Made by a program: the position numbers and the translations under genes. 64,000 nucleotides of DNA, taken from assembly GCA_001898625.1 (NCBI GenBank), contig MKUP01000022.1:1-64000 (forward strand). The letters run 5' to 3'. Below, in pieces: positions 28,257-38,226 of the stretch. Every line of letters starts with the position of its first letter. Position 1 is the first letter of the stretch. Source of the stretch: Burkholderiales bacterium 67-32 (GTDB taxonomy: Bacteria > Pseudomonadota > Gammaproteobacteria > Burkholderiales > Burkholderiaceae_B). Under the pieces are notes generated by a model, which was given only the letters and a program-made list of their open reading frames with translations, searched no databases and was not told the DNA's origin.

Positions 28257-28328
28257 CGAAGCGGATTCCGGGCGGCGTTCTGCGAGTCTATTGGAAAACC
28301 CCGCGGCCGGGGGAGATCCCCGGCGCGG

Positions 28329-29930
28329 TCAGGTGCCGCCGCCCGGCGGATGGTATTGGTACAGCCACGTCTCCGACAGCGTATTTTCGCCGCTCTTCAG
28401 GTACAGGCGCATCTCCACGGGATCGGTGCCGTCCACGGTCAGGTCGAACTGCGCGCGCCAGTGGCCGGGGACGTCGTCGGGGACCGCTTCGACATATACA
28501 TAGGAGAAGCTGCCGCGCGAGGCCCACAGCACGGCTTCTGGCGTGAGGCCGTAGGGCAGGCCGGCCAGCGGGCCGCCCAGGAATTCCACCATGAACTTGC
28601 GCACTCCCTGGGGCCGCGGTTGGCCCGGCTGGCCGCCGTTGCCCAGGCGGGTGGCCACGCAGCGGGCGGTAGCCGGCGGATAGGGCTCGCGATCTGTCCA
28701 GTGCAGGCGGTACTTCAGCCGGTGCTCGCTGCCTTTCGCAGCCGGGGCGGCGGGGACCCACATCGCGACGATGTTGTCGTGGATCTCGTCGTCGGTGGGG
28801 ATCTCCACCAAGTGCACGGCGCCCGGGCCCCAGTCGCCCAGCGGTTCGACCCACAGCGAGGGGCGGCGCTCGTAGTGGACGCCGTCCAGGTAGTGGTCGA
28901 AGTTCCGGTCCCGCTGGAGCAGGCCGAAGCCGCGCGGGTTGTCGTCGCCGAACGCCGAGGCCATGATGCGCGGCGGATTGTTCAGGGGCCGCCAGATGTA
29001 TTCGCCATCGCGCGTCCACATCGCCAGCCCGTCCGAGTCGTGCACTTCGGGCCGCCAGTCGACGGCGGTGGGCTTGGCGGCTTCCGAGAACCAGTACATG
29101 GAGGTCAGCGGCGCGATCCCCAGGCGTTCGATGTCCCGGCGCAGGAACAGGGCCGCGTCGATGTCCATCAGCACGGCCTTGCCGCGCGTCATGTCGAAGC
29201 GGAAGGCGCCCGTGATGCCGGGGCCGTCCAGCCGGGCGTAGACCGTGACGGTGTCGCTGCCGGCAACCGGCGGCACGAAATAGATGTGCGTGAAGGCGGG
29301 GAATTCCTCGGCGCGGTCGGGGACGGCGATGTCGATCGCGATGCCGCGCGCGGACAGGCCGTATTGATAGAGTTCCCCGATCGCGCGGAAGTACGAGGCG
29401 CTCAGGAAGGCGACCCAGTCGTTCGTGCGCCAGTCCGGCGCGGGCGGTTCGGCCACGCGGCTTTCCTGAAAGCGGAAGCCGGCGAAGCCGATGCCGGGCG
29501 GCAGCGCGTGGGCGGGGCTGTCGGCCGGCATGTCGAAATAGCTTTCGTCGTACAGGATCTCGCGCGCCTGGCCGTCGCTGCCGTTGCCGTCCAGTACGTA
29601 CATGCGCACTGGCGTGGGCGAGAAGCGGCCCAGGTGGAAGAAGGTGACCGGGAACCGGCCGGGACCCTCGGCGAACAGGGCATGGTCCGGCTTGAAGCGG
29701 ATGTCTCCCACGGCGGCATAGTCCAGGCGTTCCAGGATGGGCCAGTTCGGCATGGGGGTGGCCTGGAACGGGCGCGTGGCGGCCTCGCGCGCTTCGCGCA
29801 CCAGGCGGTCGAACGAGAAGGGCGTGCGCGCGCCCAGCTTGAGCGGCGCCGCCGCGCCGGGCGGCGCGTAGCCCAGCGCGGCCAGGGCCAGGGAGCTTGC
29901 GGCGGCGAGGAAGGTACGTCGATCGGTCAT
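28329..29930 (-). CDS. opgD: Periplasmic glucan biosynthesis protein, MdoG/OpgD family (Tat signal)
   Basis: Tat motif DRRTFLAAASSLALAALG; FSFDRLVREAREAA, PDHALFAEGPGRFPVTFFHLG, WVEPLGDWGPGAVHLVEIPT. Confidence 0.85.
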   Translation of the reverse strand: MTDRRTFLAAASSLALAALGYAPPGAAAPLKLGARTPFSFDRLVREAREAATRPFQATPMPNWPILERLDYAAVGDIRFKPDHALFAEGPGRFPVTFFHLGRFSPTPVRMYVLDGNGSDGQAREILYDESYFDMPADSPAHALPPGIGFAGFRFQESRVAEPPAPDWRTNDWVAFLSASYFRAIGELYQYGLSARGIAIDIAVPDRAEEFPAFTHIYFVPPVAGSDTVTVYARLDGPGITGAFRFDMTRGKAVLMDIDAALFLRRDIERLGIAPLTSMYWFSEAAKPTAVDWRPEVHDSDGLAMWTRDGEYIWRPLNNPPRIMASAFGDDNPRGFGLLQRDRNFDHYLDGVHYERRPSLWVEPLGDWGPGAVHLVEIPTDDEIHDNIVAMWVPAAPAAKGSEHRLKYRLHWTDREPYPPATARCVATRLGNGGQPGQPRPQGVRKFMVEFLGGPLAGLPYGLTPEAVLWASRGSFSYVYVEAVPDDVPGHWRAQFDLTVDGTDPVEMRLYLKSGENTLSETWLYQYHPPGGGT

Positions 29931-30087
29931 CGAGGGAAAGCCATCCGGTTTCGTCGGTGTGCCCATTTTTTCATCACGCCGGGTAAGTCGTTGGTGAAAA
30001 AAGGTTTTTTTGTGTAGTCCCATGGCTGTCCCCAAAGTTGTCCACACCAGGGGTGGGTAACTTTGGGGGCTGCGGGCCGGGTGTCCG

Positions 30088-31317
30088 TCAGGAACGGATG
30101 GGCAGCAGGCGGCGGGACAGGAGAACGAAACCCGCCGATGCGGCGATGGCGGTAAGAAGCAGTGTCATCGCGGCGGTCATGGGGCCGGCGTGGTCGGTGA
30201 TGAAGCCCAGCAGCATGGGCCACGCGTTGCCGATGTAGCCCGCGATGTAGAACAGCGAGACCATGAGGCCGCGCCGCTGGGGCGGCGCGATCTGGTTGAC
30301 GATGCCGGCGGCGCCGATGAACGCCGCGCCGAACCCCAGGCCGGTGATCAGCACCGCCACGCCCATCAGCCAGGCCTGGGTGGCCAGCAGCGAGACGATG
30401 GCACAGACCAGTCCGCTGGCGAAGACGATGTTGCCGTAGCGGAAGGCGGAGGTGCTGGACGTGCGCTGGCTCAGGAACTGCGCCGTGCCGGCGCACGCCG
30501 CCAGCAGCGAGGTGGCGTAGCCGCTGAGCGCGTAGTCGTGGATGCCCAGCAGTTTTTCTCCCAGCGACGGCCCCATCGCCATCAGCGACGAACCGACCCC
30601 CCAGACGATGGACAGCGTGATGCAGCACAGCAGCATCAGCTGGGTGACGTGCCGGGCCGGCAGCGCGCGGGCGGACGCATGCACGGCCTGTGGCGAATGC
30701 GGTGCCGGGGCGGGCGCGGCGGCCCGGCGCGGAGGCAGGCGCCACAATCCATGGCCGACGGCGAGGGCGATCGAGACGATGACCAGGAAGGGCACGACGG
30801 TGGGATAGAACCCGGCCTGCAATGCCACGCCGCTCAGGATCGGCCCCAGGATGGAACCCAGCGTGAAGGCCGCCGTGCCGAACAGCGCGGCGCGCTGCTT
30901 GTGCTGCGGCGGTTCGAGGTCGAGCAGCGCGGCGTTGGCCGCGCCGGTCAGCGTGCCGGTGCCCAGTCCCGCCAGCAGGCGCCCGGCCAGCAGCATGCCG
31001 AGGTTGTGGGCGAGGGCCAGCAGGATCGCGCCGATGGCCACCATGGCCAGCGCCGGCAGCAGCAGCCGGCGCCGGTCCGCGACCCGGTCCGCCAGGCGGC
31101 CGCCGACCAGCAGCGCGCTCAGCACCCCGACCACGTAGGCGAAGAAGATGGCCGTGGTGGTGAACGAGGGCAGGTGCAACTGCGCCTGGTAGAGGGGATA
31201 GAGCGGCGTGGGGACGCTGCTGCCCATGACGCCGGTCATGAGCGAGACCGTGACGAGCGCGCGGGCTTTCCAGAGCGAGCGCGTCGAGGCCGGAAGCGAA
31301 GGGGAGTCGGAGTTCAA
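30088..31317 (-). CDS. MFS transporter
   Basis: 12-TM hydrophobic profile; GGRLADRVADRRRLLLPALAM loop motif. Confidence 0.85.
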   Translation of the reverse strand: MNSDSPSLPASTRSLWKARALVTVSLMTGVMGSSVPTPLYPLYQAQLHLPSFTTTAIFFAYVVGVLSALLVGGRLADRVADRRRLLLPALAMVAIGAILLALAHNLGMLLAGRLLAGLGTGTLTGAANAALLDLEPPQHKQRAALFGTAAFTLGSILGPILSGVALQAGFYPTVVPFLVIVSIALAVGHGLWRLPPRRAAAPAPAPHSPQAVHASARALPARHVTQLMLLCCITLSIVWGVGSSLMAMGPSLGEKLLGIHDYALSGYATSLLAACAGTAQFLSQRTSSTSAFRYGNIVFASGLVCAIVSLLATQAWLMGVAVLITGLGFGAAFIGAAGIVNQIAPPQRRGLMVSLFYIAGYIGNAWPMLLGFITDHAGPMTAAMTLLLTAIAASAGFVLLSRRLLPIRS

Positions 31318-31537
31318 GCGGCAGGGCTCAGGAAGGGGCGGCCGGCAGTGGAGTCCTCGCCGCGGGCCGGAAGACGAGAGCGCATTAGTCTACACCCATT
31401 CATGGACGGACTACGGGTTTACCATTAGATTGGCTGTCGATTGATCTGGCGGTCCATGCCTTTCATAATCGGACGGCGGGTACGGCCGCCGCAAGCCTGC
31501 GCCTCCGCCCCGCCTCACCTCTCCCCTGGAGCATGCC

Positions 31538-32086
31538 ATGAAGCGAATGGACACCGAACGTCAAGGCAAGTTGAAGAAGCGCCGCGCGGCCCCGCTGGCC
31601 ACCCCCACCGACCTGGGCGCGGAAGCGACGCGGGAACTCAGCGGCGTGCTCAACGGTATCCTGGCCGACGTCTTCGCCCTGTACCTGAAGACCAAGAATT
31701 TCCATTGGCACATGAGCGGTCCGCACTTCCGCGACTACCACGTGCTGCTGGACGAGCAGGGCGTCGAGATCTTCGCCATGACCGACGTCATTGCCGAGCG
31801 CGTGCGCAAGATAGGCGGGCCCACCATCAAGTCCATCGGCCATATCGCCAAGCTCCAGCGCATCCTCGACAACGACGCCGACTACGTCCAGCCGCTGGAC
31901 ATGCTGGCCGAGCTGCGCGAGGACAACAAGACCCTGGCCAGCCACCTGCGCGAGGCGCACGACATCTGCGATACCCATCGCGACATCGCCACCGCCAGCC
32001 TGATCGAGAACTGGATAGACGAGACCGAGCGGCGCACGTGGTTCCTGTTCGAGGCCAGCCGCAACTCCGACGGCACCGGACACTGA
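31538..32086 (+). CDS. Dps-family DNA-binding ferritin-like protein
   Basis: TKNFHWHMSGPHFRDYHVLLDEQGVEIF...DVIAERVRKIGG. Confidence 0.9.
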   Translation: MKRMDTERQGKLKKRRAAPLATPTDLGAEATRELSGVLNGILADVFALYLKTKNFHWHMSGPHFRDYHVLLDEQGVEIFAMTDVIAERVRKIGGPTIKSIGHIAKLQRILDNDADYVQPLDMLAELREDNKTLASHLREAHDICDTHRDIATASLIENWIDETERRTWFLFEASRNSDGTGH

Positions 32087-32105
32087 CGGCGGCGCCCGGC
32101 CCGCG

Positions 32106-33674
32106 TCAGAGCAGGGGTTCGATGGGCAGCCACGACATCACCCGGATCGCCAGCCGCTTGAGCAGGCTGGTGCCGGGTTCGGTGTCGTGCCGGATGGTGC
32201 GGCCGTCCTGGCGCTCGAGCCAGTACAGGCTGCCGTCCGGCGCCAGGCAGACCTCGTAGGCGCTGTCGGGGATGGTGGTGTCGAAGGCTTCCGAGATGCC
32301 GCGGGCCAGTTCGGGGCTGTCGATGACGAAGCCCAGCTCCGTGTTCAGGTTGGCCGAGCGCGGATCGAAATTGAAGGATCCGATGAAGGCCCGGGTGCGG
32401 TCCACGCCGAAGGTCTTGGCGTGCAGGCTGGAGCCCGAGCTGCCGAACAGCGGCTTGCCTTCGGGCTTGCCGCTGTGGTGCGAGGCGCTGCGCATTTCGT
32501 ACAGGCGCACGCCGGCCTCCAGCAGGTCCTTGCGCCGCCGGGCATAGCCCGAATGCACGACGGGAACGTCGGTGGCTTCGAGCGCATTGGTCAGCACCCG
32601 CAGCTTCATGCCCCGCCGTGCCATGGCCGCGAACTCGGCGGTTCCCTGGGCACCCGGGACGAAGTAGGGCGACACCAGGTCGAGTTCCTTTTCCGGCATG
32701 CCGATGATGGCGGCCAACTGGTGGGCCAGCAACCCTTCGGGGCCGGCCTGGCCTTGCGCCTTGGCCGGATCGTCGCTGACCATGCGCGCGGGCGCCCAGG
32801 TCAGCGGCAGCGTGCCCGCCAGCAGGTCGCGTACGAAAGGCTGTTCGCGTATGGCCCCGACATAGGCGGCCGCGGCCGGGTTGGCCTCGATGGAGGCGGC
32901 GTCGGCGGCCAGCGCGTCCAGCCTGGCGGCCGGAACGGGTGGCAGCAACTGGTCGACCGGATAGGCCGAGACGCTGGCCCAGTAGCGGTCGAAGTCGGCC
33001 GAGACGTCGTTCACGATGCCGCCCACGGCCAGTACGTCGAGATCGGCGAACAGCACGCCGTCGGTGGCGCCGAAATATTCGTCGCCGATGTTGCGGCCGC
33101 CCACGATGGTCGCCTGGTTGTCCGCCGTGAACGACTTGTTGTGCATGCGCCGGTTCAGGCGCGAGAACTCGAACAGGTAGCCCACCATCTTGGGGCGCCG
33201 GATGGCGAACGGGTTGAACAGCCGGACCTCTATGTTGGGGTGGGCGTCCAGCGCGGCCAGGGTTTCGTCCAGGCCGGAGATGCCGTTGTCGTCCAGCAGC
33301 AGCCGCACCCGCACTCCGCGGTCGGCCGCGGCGTGCAGCGCCTCCAGCATCATGGTGCCGGTCATGTCGCCGCGCCAGATGTAGTACTGGATGTCCAGCG
33401 TGCGTTCGGCGGCGTGGGTCAGCAGCATGCGCGCGGCGAAGGCATCGCGGGCATCGGCCAGCGGGTGGAAGCCGGTCCTGCCCGGATGAGCGTCGGCCTG
33501 CGGTCCGAGCACGCGGCCCAGGGCGGTCTGGCGCGAGGCGGCCGGGTCCAGGGCCGACGACACGGAGCGGTCGGCCAGCGGCGGCAGCGAGCAGCCCGCC
33601 AGCCAGGCCACGGCCAGCGACGAGGCCGCCAGCTTCGCGGTCCGCGCGCCTATTCCCAGTGAGATTCGTGCCAT
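32106..33674 (-). CDS. Phospholipase D-like/cardiolipin synthase family lipoprotein
   Basis: Two HKD motifs (HNKSFTADNQATIVGGRNI; HAKTFGVDRTRAFIGSFNFDPRS); lipobox AGCS; start at MARISLG. Confidence 0.87.
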   Translation of the reverse strand: MARISLGIGARTAKLAASSLAVAWLAGCSLPPLADRSVSSALDPAASRQTALGRVLGPQADAHPGRTGFHPLADARDAFAARMLLTHAAERTLDIQYYIWRGDMTGTMMLEALHAAADRGVRVRLLLDDNGISGLDETLAALDAHPNIEVRLFNPFAIRRPKMVGYLFEFSRLNRRMHNKSFTADNQATIVGGRNIGDEYFGATDGVLFADLDVLAVGGIVNDVSADFDRYWASVSAYPVDQLLPPVPAARLDALAADAASIEANPAAAAYVGAIREQPFVRDLLAGTLPLTWAPARMVSDDPAKAQGQAGPEGLLAHQLAAIIGMPEKELDLVSPYFVPGAQGTAEFAAMARRGMKLRVLTNALEATDVPVVHSGYARRRKDLLEAGVRLYEMRSASHHSGKPEGKPLFGSSGSSLHAKTFGVDRTRAFIGSFNFDPRSANLNTELGFVIDSPELARGISEAFDTTIPDSAYEVCLAPDGSLYWLERQDGRTIRHDTEPGTSLLKRLAIRVMSWLPIEPLL

Positions 33675-33764
33675 GTCGCCGCCAGGGTTCGAGATCCGCC
33701 TATCCATGCCGCATTGTTGGGCAAGACGACGCGTAACTCAAATCGTGCCGGCGGCGCGGGCGCG

Positions 33765-34874
33765 CTAGCCGCGCATGCGGGTAACGGCGCGCTGGTACTG
33801 CACCGGCCAGTCCGGCGCCGCGGCCTCCAGCTCGGCGGCGGCGCGCAGCGGCCAATAGGGATCGCGCAGCAGCGCGCGCGCCAGCAGGATCAGGTCGGCG
33901 TCGCCGCGTTGCAGGATGGCCTCGGCCTGGCGGGCCTCGGTGATGCCGCCCACTGCCGCCGTGGCGATGCCGGCATCCCGGCGTATCGCGGCGGCCAGGG
34001 GGACCTGGAAGCCCGGGTCGCCGCTGCCCTGCGAGCCGGGCCGGATCGAACCGCTGGAGCAATCGACCAGGTCCACGCCCAGCGCCTTGAGCCGCTGCGA
34101 GAGAGCGATGGACTGGGGCAGGTCCCAGCCGCCGTCCAGCCAGTCGGTGGCGGACAGCCGCACGAACAAGGGCAGTTCGGACGGCAGGCTGTCGCGGACC
34201 GCGGCGGCGACCCGCAAGGGCACGCGGATGCGGCCTTCGAAGTCGCCGCCGCAGGCGTCCCGGCGCTGGTTGGCCAGGGGCGACAGGAACTGGTGCATCA
34301 GGTAGCCATGGCCCATGTGCAGTTCGATCACCCGCATGCCGATCGCGGCGGCGCGGCGCGCCGCGTTGGCGAACGCCTCCACGACGCCGGCGATGTCGGC
34401 CTCGGTCATTTCGCGCGGCAGCGGATAGCCGTCGGCGAAGGGCACGGCGCTGGGCGCCATGACCGGCCAGCCGCCGCGTTCCGGCGGGATGCCGGCCTTG
34501 CCTTCCCAGGGGCGGCTGGTCGAGCCCTTGCGGCCCGCGTGCGCGAGCTGGATGCCCGGGATCGCGCCCTGCTCGGCGATGAAGCGCGCGATGGGGGCCA
34601 GCGCCTGCGCCTGGCCTTCATTCCAGATGCCGAGGTCCCCCGGGCTGATGCGCCCGTCGGCCGTGACCGCGGCCGCCTCCAGCAGCACCAGGCCGGCGCC
34701 TCCCACTGCACGGCTGCCCAGGTGCACCATGTGCCATGCGCTGGCCAGACCGTCCACGCATGAGTACTGGCACATGGGCGCGACGCCGATGCGGTTGGGC
34801 AGGGTGACGCCGCGCAGCGGCAGCGGGGAGAACAGGCGATGGCTCATGGCGGGTGCGCTGATACGGCCCTTCAT
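33765..34874 (-). CDS. NADH:flavin oxidoreductase/old yellow enzyme (YqjM-like)
   Basis: LFSPLPLRGVTLPNRIGVAPMCQYSCVDG; QLAHAGRKGS; ELHMGHGYLMHQFLSP; alternative start at 34847. Confidence 0.88.
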   Translation of the reverse strand: MKGRISAPAMSHRLFSPLPLRGVTLPNRIGVAPMCQYSCVDGLASAWHMVHLGSRAVGGAGLVLLEAAAVTADGRISPGDLGIWNEGQAQALAPIARFIAEQGAIPGIQLAHAGRKGSTSRPWEGKAGIPPERGGWPVMAPSAVPFADGYPLPREMTEADIAGVVEAFANAARRAAAIGMRVIELHMGHGYLMHQFLSPLANQRRDACGGDFEGRIRVPLRVAAAVRDSLPSELPLFVRLSATDWLDGGWDLPQSIALSQRLKALGVDLVDCSSGSIRPGSQGSGDPGFQVPLAAAIRRDAGIATAAVGGITEARQAEAILQRGDADLILLARALLRDPYWPLRAAAELEAAAPDWPVQYQRAVTRMRG

Positions 34875-35836
34875 TCGATGCTGACGTGTGCTTCTTGTAC
34901 CACCTCGCGCCACTTGGCGGTTTCGCTCGCCATATAGGCGCCGAAGTCGGCGGACTTGCCGCCGCGCGGTTGCAGGCCCATCTCGGCGAACCGGCGGCGC
35001 AGGCCCTCGGTCGCCAGGGCGCGATTGACGGCGCCGTTGAGCGCGGCGACGACCGCTTCCGGCGTGCCGCGCGGCGCCACCATGCCGTACCACGGCGTGA
35101 CGTCGTAGCCAGGCACGCCGGCCTGGGCCAGGGTGGGCACGCCGGGCAGCACGTCCACCGGCTCGGGGCTGGTCACGCCCAACGCGCGCACCTGGCCGGA
35201 CTGGATGCGCGGCAGGGCCGCGCCCACGCCGTCTATCATCACGGCCACGCGGCCGGGTATGAGGTCGTTGTAGGCCGGCGCCGTTCCCTTGTAGGGTACG
35301 TGCGCCATTTTCACGCCCGCCTTGTACAGCAGGACCTCGGTCGCCAGGTGCGCCGAGCTGCCCGCGCCGGCCGAGGCATAGGCGATCTGCCCGGGCCGGG
35401 CCTTGGCGGCGGCCAGCAGGTCGGCCAGTGTCCGGTAGGGCAACTGGGCGCTGGCCAGCAGCACGTGCGGCGCCACCGCGACCAGGGCCACGGGCGCGAG
35501 GTCGCGCAGGTTGTCGTAGGGCAGGTTCTTGTGCAGGCTGGCATTGACGGCCAGCACGCTGAACGGCGCCATCATCAGGGTGTAGCCGTCGGCGGGCGCC
35601 TTGGCCACCGCGTCGGCGCCGATGATGCCGCTGGCGCCGGCACGGTTTTCCACCACCACCGGCTGGCCGAGCTGGTGGGCCAGTTCCTCGGCCACCGCGC
35701 GGGTCATCAGGTCCAGCGTCGCTCCGGCCGCGAACGGCACGATGATGCGCACGGCGCGTTCGGGATAGGCGCTGGCGGCGGGCAGGGCCGCGGCCAGCAG
35801 CAGGCCGCCCAGCAGTGTTTGCGGCATCGTCGGCAT
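34871..35836 (-). CDS. Bug-type substrate-binding protein
   Basis: YPERAVRIIVPFAAGATLDLMTRAVAEEL...VVVENRAGASGIIGADAVAKAPADGYTL. Confidence 0.92.
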   Translation of the reverse strand: MPTMPQTLLGGLLLAAALPAASAYPERAVRIIVPFAAGATLDLMTRAVAEELAHQLGQPVVVENRAGASGIIGADAVAKAPADGYTLMMAPFSVLAVNASLHKNLPYDNLRDLAPVALVAVAPHVLLASAQLPYRTLADLLAAAKARPGQIAYASAGAGSSAHLATEVLLYKAGVKMAHVPYKGTAPAYNDLIPGRVAVMIDGVGAALPRIQSGQVRALGVTSPEPVDVLPGVPTLAQAGVPGYDVTPWYGMVAPRGTPEAVVAALNGAVNRALATEGLRRRFAEMGLQPRGGKSADFGAYMASETAKWREVVQEAHVSIE

Positions 35837-35962
35837 GGTTGTCTCCTCTTGGCCGCGGCTGAGCGCGGCGCGCCTCGTGGTGGGCGCGGTGGTGGGGTGG
35901 CGCGAGGCGGCAGTATAGGCAGCGCCCCGGCGCGCGGACCAGCGGCGTCGGGAGAAAACAGT

Positions 35963-35983
35963 GTTTCCGTTTTGGTAACTATG
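35963..35983 (-). promoter_or_regulatory. LysR-type box, copy B
   Basis: GTTTCCGTTTTGGTAACTATG; T-N11-A dyad; 17/21 identical to copy A at 36917. Confidence 0.6.
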
Positions 35984-36890
35984 AGGCGACGTCTTCCCAG
36001 CGCGGCTGGCTGAACCAGCCTTTCAGGAAATCCAGGAAGGTGCGCACGCGCAGCGGCAGGTTGCGGCGGCTGGGAAAGACCGCGTGGATCTCCAGTTCGG
36101 TCGGCTGGTAGTCCGTCAGCACGGCTTCGAGCCGGCCCTGGCGCAGGTCCTCGGACACCATGTAGATGGGATGCATGGAGATGCCGTGGCCCAGCAGGGC
36201 GGCGTGCCGCAGGGGCTCGCCGAAGTTGGCGCGTATGGTTCCGCCCACCCTGACCGTGACCTTGCCGCCGGGGCCCTGGAAGGACCAGGCGTTGGTGGGC
36301 GACTTCAGCGCGTGCACCATGCAGTCGTGGCGCGCGAGGTCCTCGACCGACGCCGGGCGGCCGCGCCGGGCCAGGTAGGCGGGCGCTGCCACCAGCACCT
36401 GCGGCACCCGGGCCAGCCGGTGCGAGACCTGGCTCGTGTCCTTGAGCGACGAGGCGATGCGCACCGACATGTCCAGCCCTTCGCCGACCAGGTCGGTGCG
36501 GCCGTCGTCCAGGTACATCACCACGCGGATGTCGGGGTGCGCGGCCGAGAACGCGGTGATCACCGGCACCAGGTGGAAGGCGCCGAACGAGGGCGGCGTG
36601 CCCACGCGCAGCATCCCCTTGGGTTCCTTGACCGAACGGCGCACGGCGGTCTCCACGCCTTCCATGTGCTCGAGCAGGTCGCGGCCGTTCTCCAGCAGCG
36701 CCAGGCCGGACTCGGTCAGGCTCACGCTCTTGGTGGTGCGCTGGAGCAACTGCACGCCCAGTTCCCGCTCGAGCCAGGCGATGTGTTTGGTGACGTTGCC
36801 CTTGGCCATGCCCAGCCGCTGGGCGGCGCCGGAAAAGCTCAGGCCTTGGGCGACCTCGATGAACACCTCGATGCAGCGCAGCTTGTCCAA
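35979..36890 (-). CDS. LysR family transcriptional regulator
   Basis: N-terminal HTH CIEVFIEVAQGLSFSGAAQRLGMAKGNVTKHIAWLERELGVQLLQRTTKSVSLTESG. Confidence 0.93.
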   Translation of the reverse strand: MDKLRCIEVFIEVAQGLSFSGAAQRLGMAKGNVTKHIAWLERELGVQLLQRTTKSVSLTESGLALLENGRDLLEHMEGVETAVRRSVKEPKGMLRVGTPPSFGAFHLVPVITAFSAAHPDIRVVMYLDDGRTDLVGEGLDMSVRIASSLKDTSQVSHRLARVPQVLVAAPAYLARRGRPASVEDLARHDCMVHALKSPTNAWSFQGPGGKVTVRVGGTIRANFGEPLRHAALLGHGISMHPIYMVSEDLRQGRLEAVLTDYQPTELEIHAVFPSRRNLPLRVRTFLDFLKGWFSQPRWEDVAS

Positions 36891-36916
36891 CTTGCCTCCC
36901 GGACGGGTGTGAGTCT

Positions 36917-36937
36917 GTTTTCGTTCTGGAAACGATG
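36917..36937 (+). promoter_or_regulatory. LysR-type box, copy A
   Basis: GTTTTCGTTCTGGAAACGATG; T-N11-A dyad in the lysR/alcohol dehydrogenase divergent region. Confidence 0.62.
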
Positions 36938-37017
36938 ATTTCCCGGTTCGATTCTATCGCGGCCCCGGTCGCGCCGATACACTGCGACCGCATCGCCGAT
37001 GCCCATCGTTCACGAGC

Positions 37018-38193
37018 ATGACCTCAGGCCTCTTTCCGTTTCCCGCAGCTTTCCAGTCGCACTCCCTGCTGACGCGCGTGGTGTTCCGGCCGGGCGCGGT
37101 GGACGAGGCCGGGTCGGAGCTGGCGAGATTGGGCGTGCACCGTCCGCTGCTGCTGGCCAGCCGTCGGTCGCGAACCCTGCCGCAGTACGGCCGGCTCGTC
37201 GATGCGCTGGGAGCCTGCGCCGCGCAAAGCGTCGACGTGCCGTCGCACTCCTCGGTCGATACCGTCGAGCGCGTGGCGCGCGACATCGCGAAACACGAGG
37301 CCGACGGCCTGGTCGCCTTCGGCGGCGGCAGCGTCATCGACACCGCCAAGGCCGCCGCGCTGCTGGCGGCCGAAGGCGGGGAGCTGGCGCGGCACGCCAC
37401 GCGCTTCACGCCTCCGGATACGGTGCGGGTGCCGGCGCTGCGGAGCGCGAAGCTGCCCATCCTGGCCGTGCCGCTGACCGCCTCGGGCGCGGAGATGACG
37501 CCCTCGTTCGGCATCGCGCACGGTCCCGGCAAGCTCTTGTTCTGGGACGAGCGCTGCGCCTGCCGCGTGGTGCTGCTGGACCCAGTCCTGAATGCGGGCG
37601 TGCCGGCGCGGATCGTGCTCGACTCGGGCATGAACGGTCTCGCGCATTGCCTGGAGGGCCTGTATTCCCGTCAGCGGTCGCCCTATGCGACAGCGCTGGC
37701 GCTGGAAGGCCTGGCGCGCTTCGCGGCGGCGCTGCCGGCCGTGGCCGAGCGGCCTCGCGATGCCGCGGCGCGCGGCGAACTGCTGGTGGCCGCCAACCTG
37801 GCGGGCATCGTGCTGGCCTCGGCCCGCAGTTGCCTGCACCACGCGCTCTGCCATGTGCTGGGCAGCCGCTGCGGCGTGGCCCACGGGGCGGCCAACGCGG
37901 TGATGCTGCCCCACGTGGCGGACTACAACCTGCCGGCCGCGGGTGCCGAACTGGCCATGGCGGCGGCTGCGCTGAGCGCGGGGCGCGAGACCCGGCCCGA
38001 AACGGTGGCCGACAGCCTGCGGGCCTTGCGGCAAGCGGTGGGCGCGCCGTCGCGGCTGCGCGACCTGGACGTGGCGGCCGAGGCGCTGCCCGACGTGGCG
38101 CGGCACGCGCTAAGCGAAAGAGGGCTGGCACTGAATCCGCGCCGGGTGGCCGGCGAGGACGAATTGCGGCGGTTGCTGGAGGCCGCCTGGTAG
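37018..38193 (+). CDS. Iron-containing alcohol dehydrogenase / maleylacetate reductase-like
   Basis: GLVAFGGGSVIDTAKAAALLA; DSGMNGLAHCLEGLYS; HHALCHVLGSRCGVAHGAANAVMLPHV. Confidence 0.85.
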   Translation: MTSGLFPFPAAFQSHSLLTRVVFRPGAVDEAGSELARLGVHRPLLLASRRSRTLPQYGRLVDALGACAAQSVDVPSHSSVDTVERVARDIAKHEADGLVAFGGGSVIDTAKAAALLAAEGGELARHATRFTPPDTVRVPALRSAKLPILAVPLTASGAEMTPSFGIAHGPGKLLFWDERCACRVVLLDPVLNAGVPARIVLDSGMNGLAHCLEGLYSRQRSPYATALALEGLARFAAALPAVAERPRDAAARGELLVAANLAGIVLASARSCLHHALCHVLGSRCGVAHGAANAVMLPHVADYNLPAAGAELAMAAAALSAGRETRPETVADSLRALRQAVGAPSRLRDLDVAAEALPDVARHALSERGLALNPRRVAGEDELRRLLEAAW

Positions 38194-38226
38194 CGGCGCA
38201 GGATGATCGCACTCATGGAGGAAGGA

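Noticed and set aside
26970-30017. 1015-aa + strand ORF
   Set aside because: Antisense shadow of the yccS-like and opgD genes; composition (runs of G, R, Q, H, V) typical of high-GC noncoding frames and no recognisable domain
30038-30046. DnaA-box-like ttgtccaca
   Set aside because: Single copy, no cluster, no AT-rich unwinding element and no replication genes
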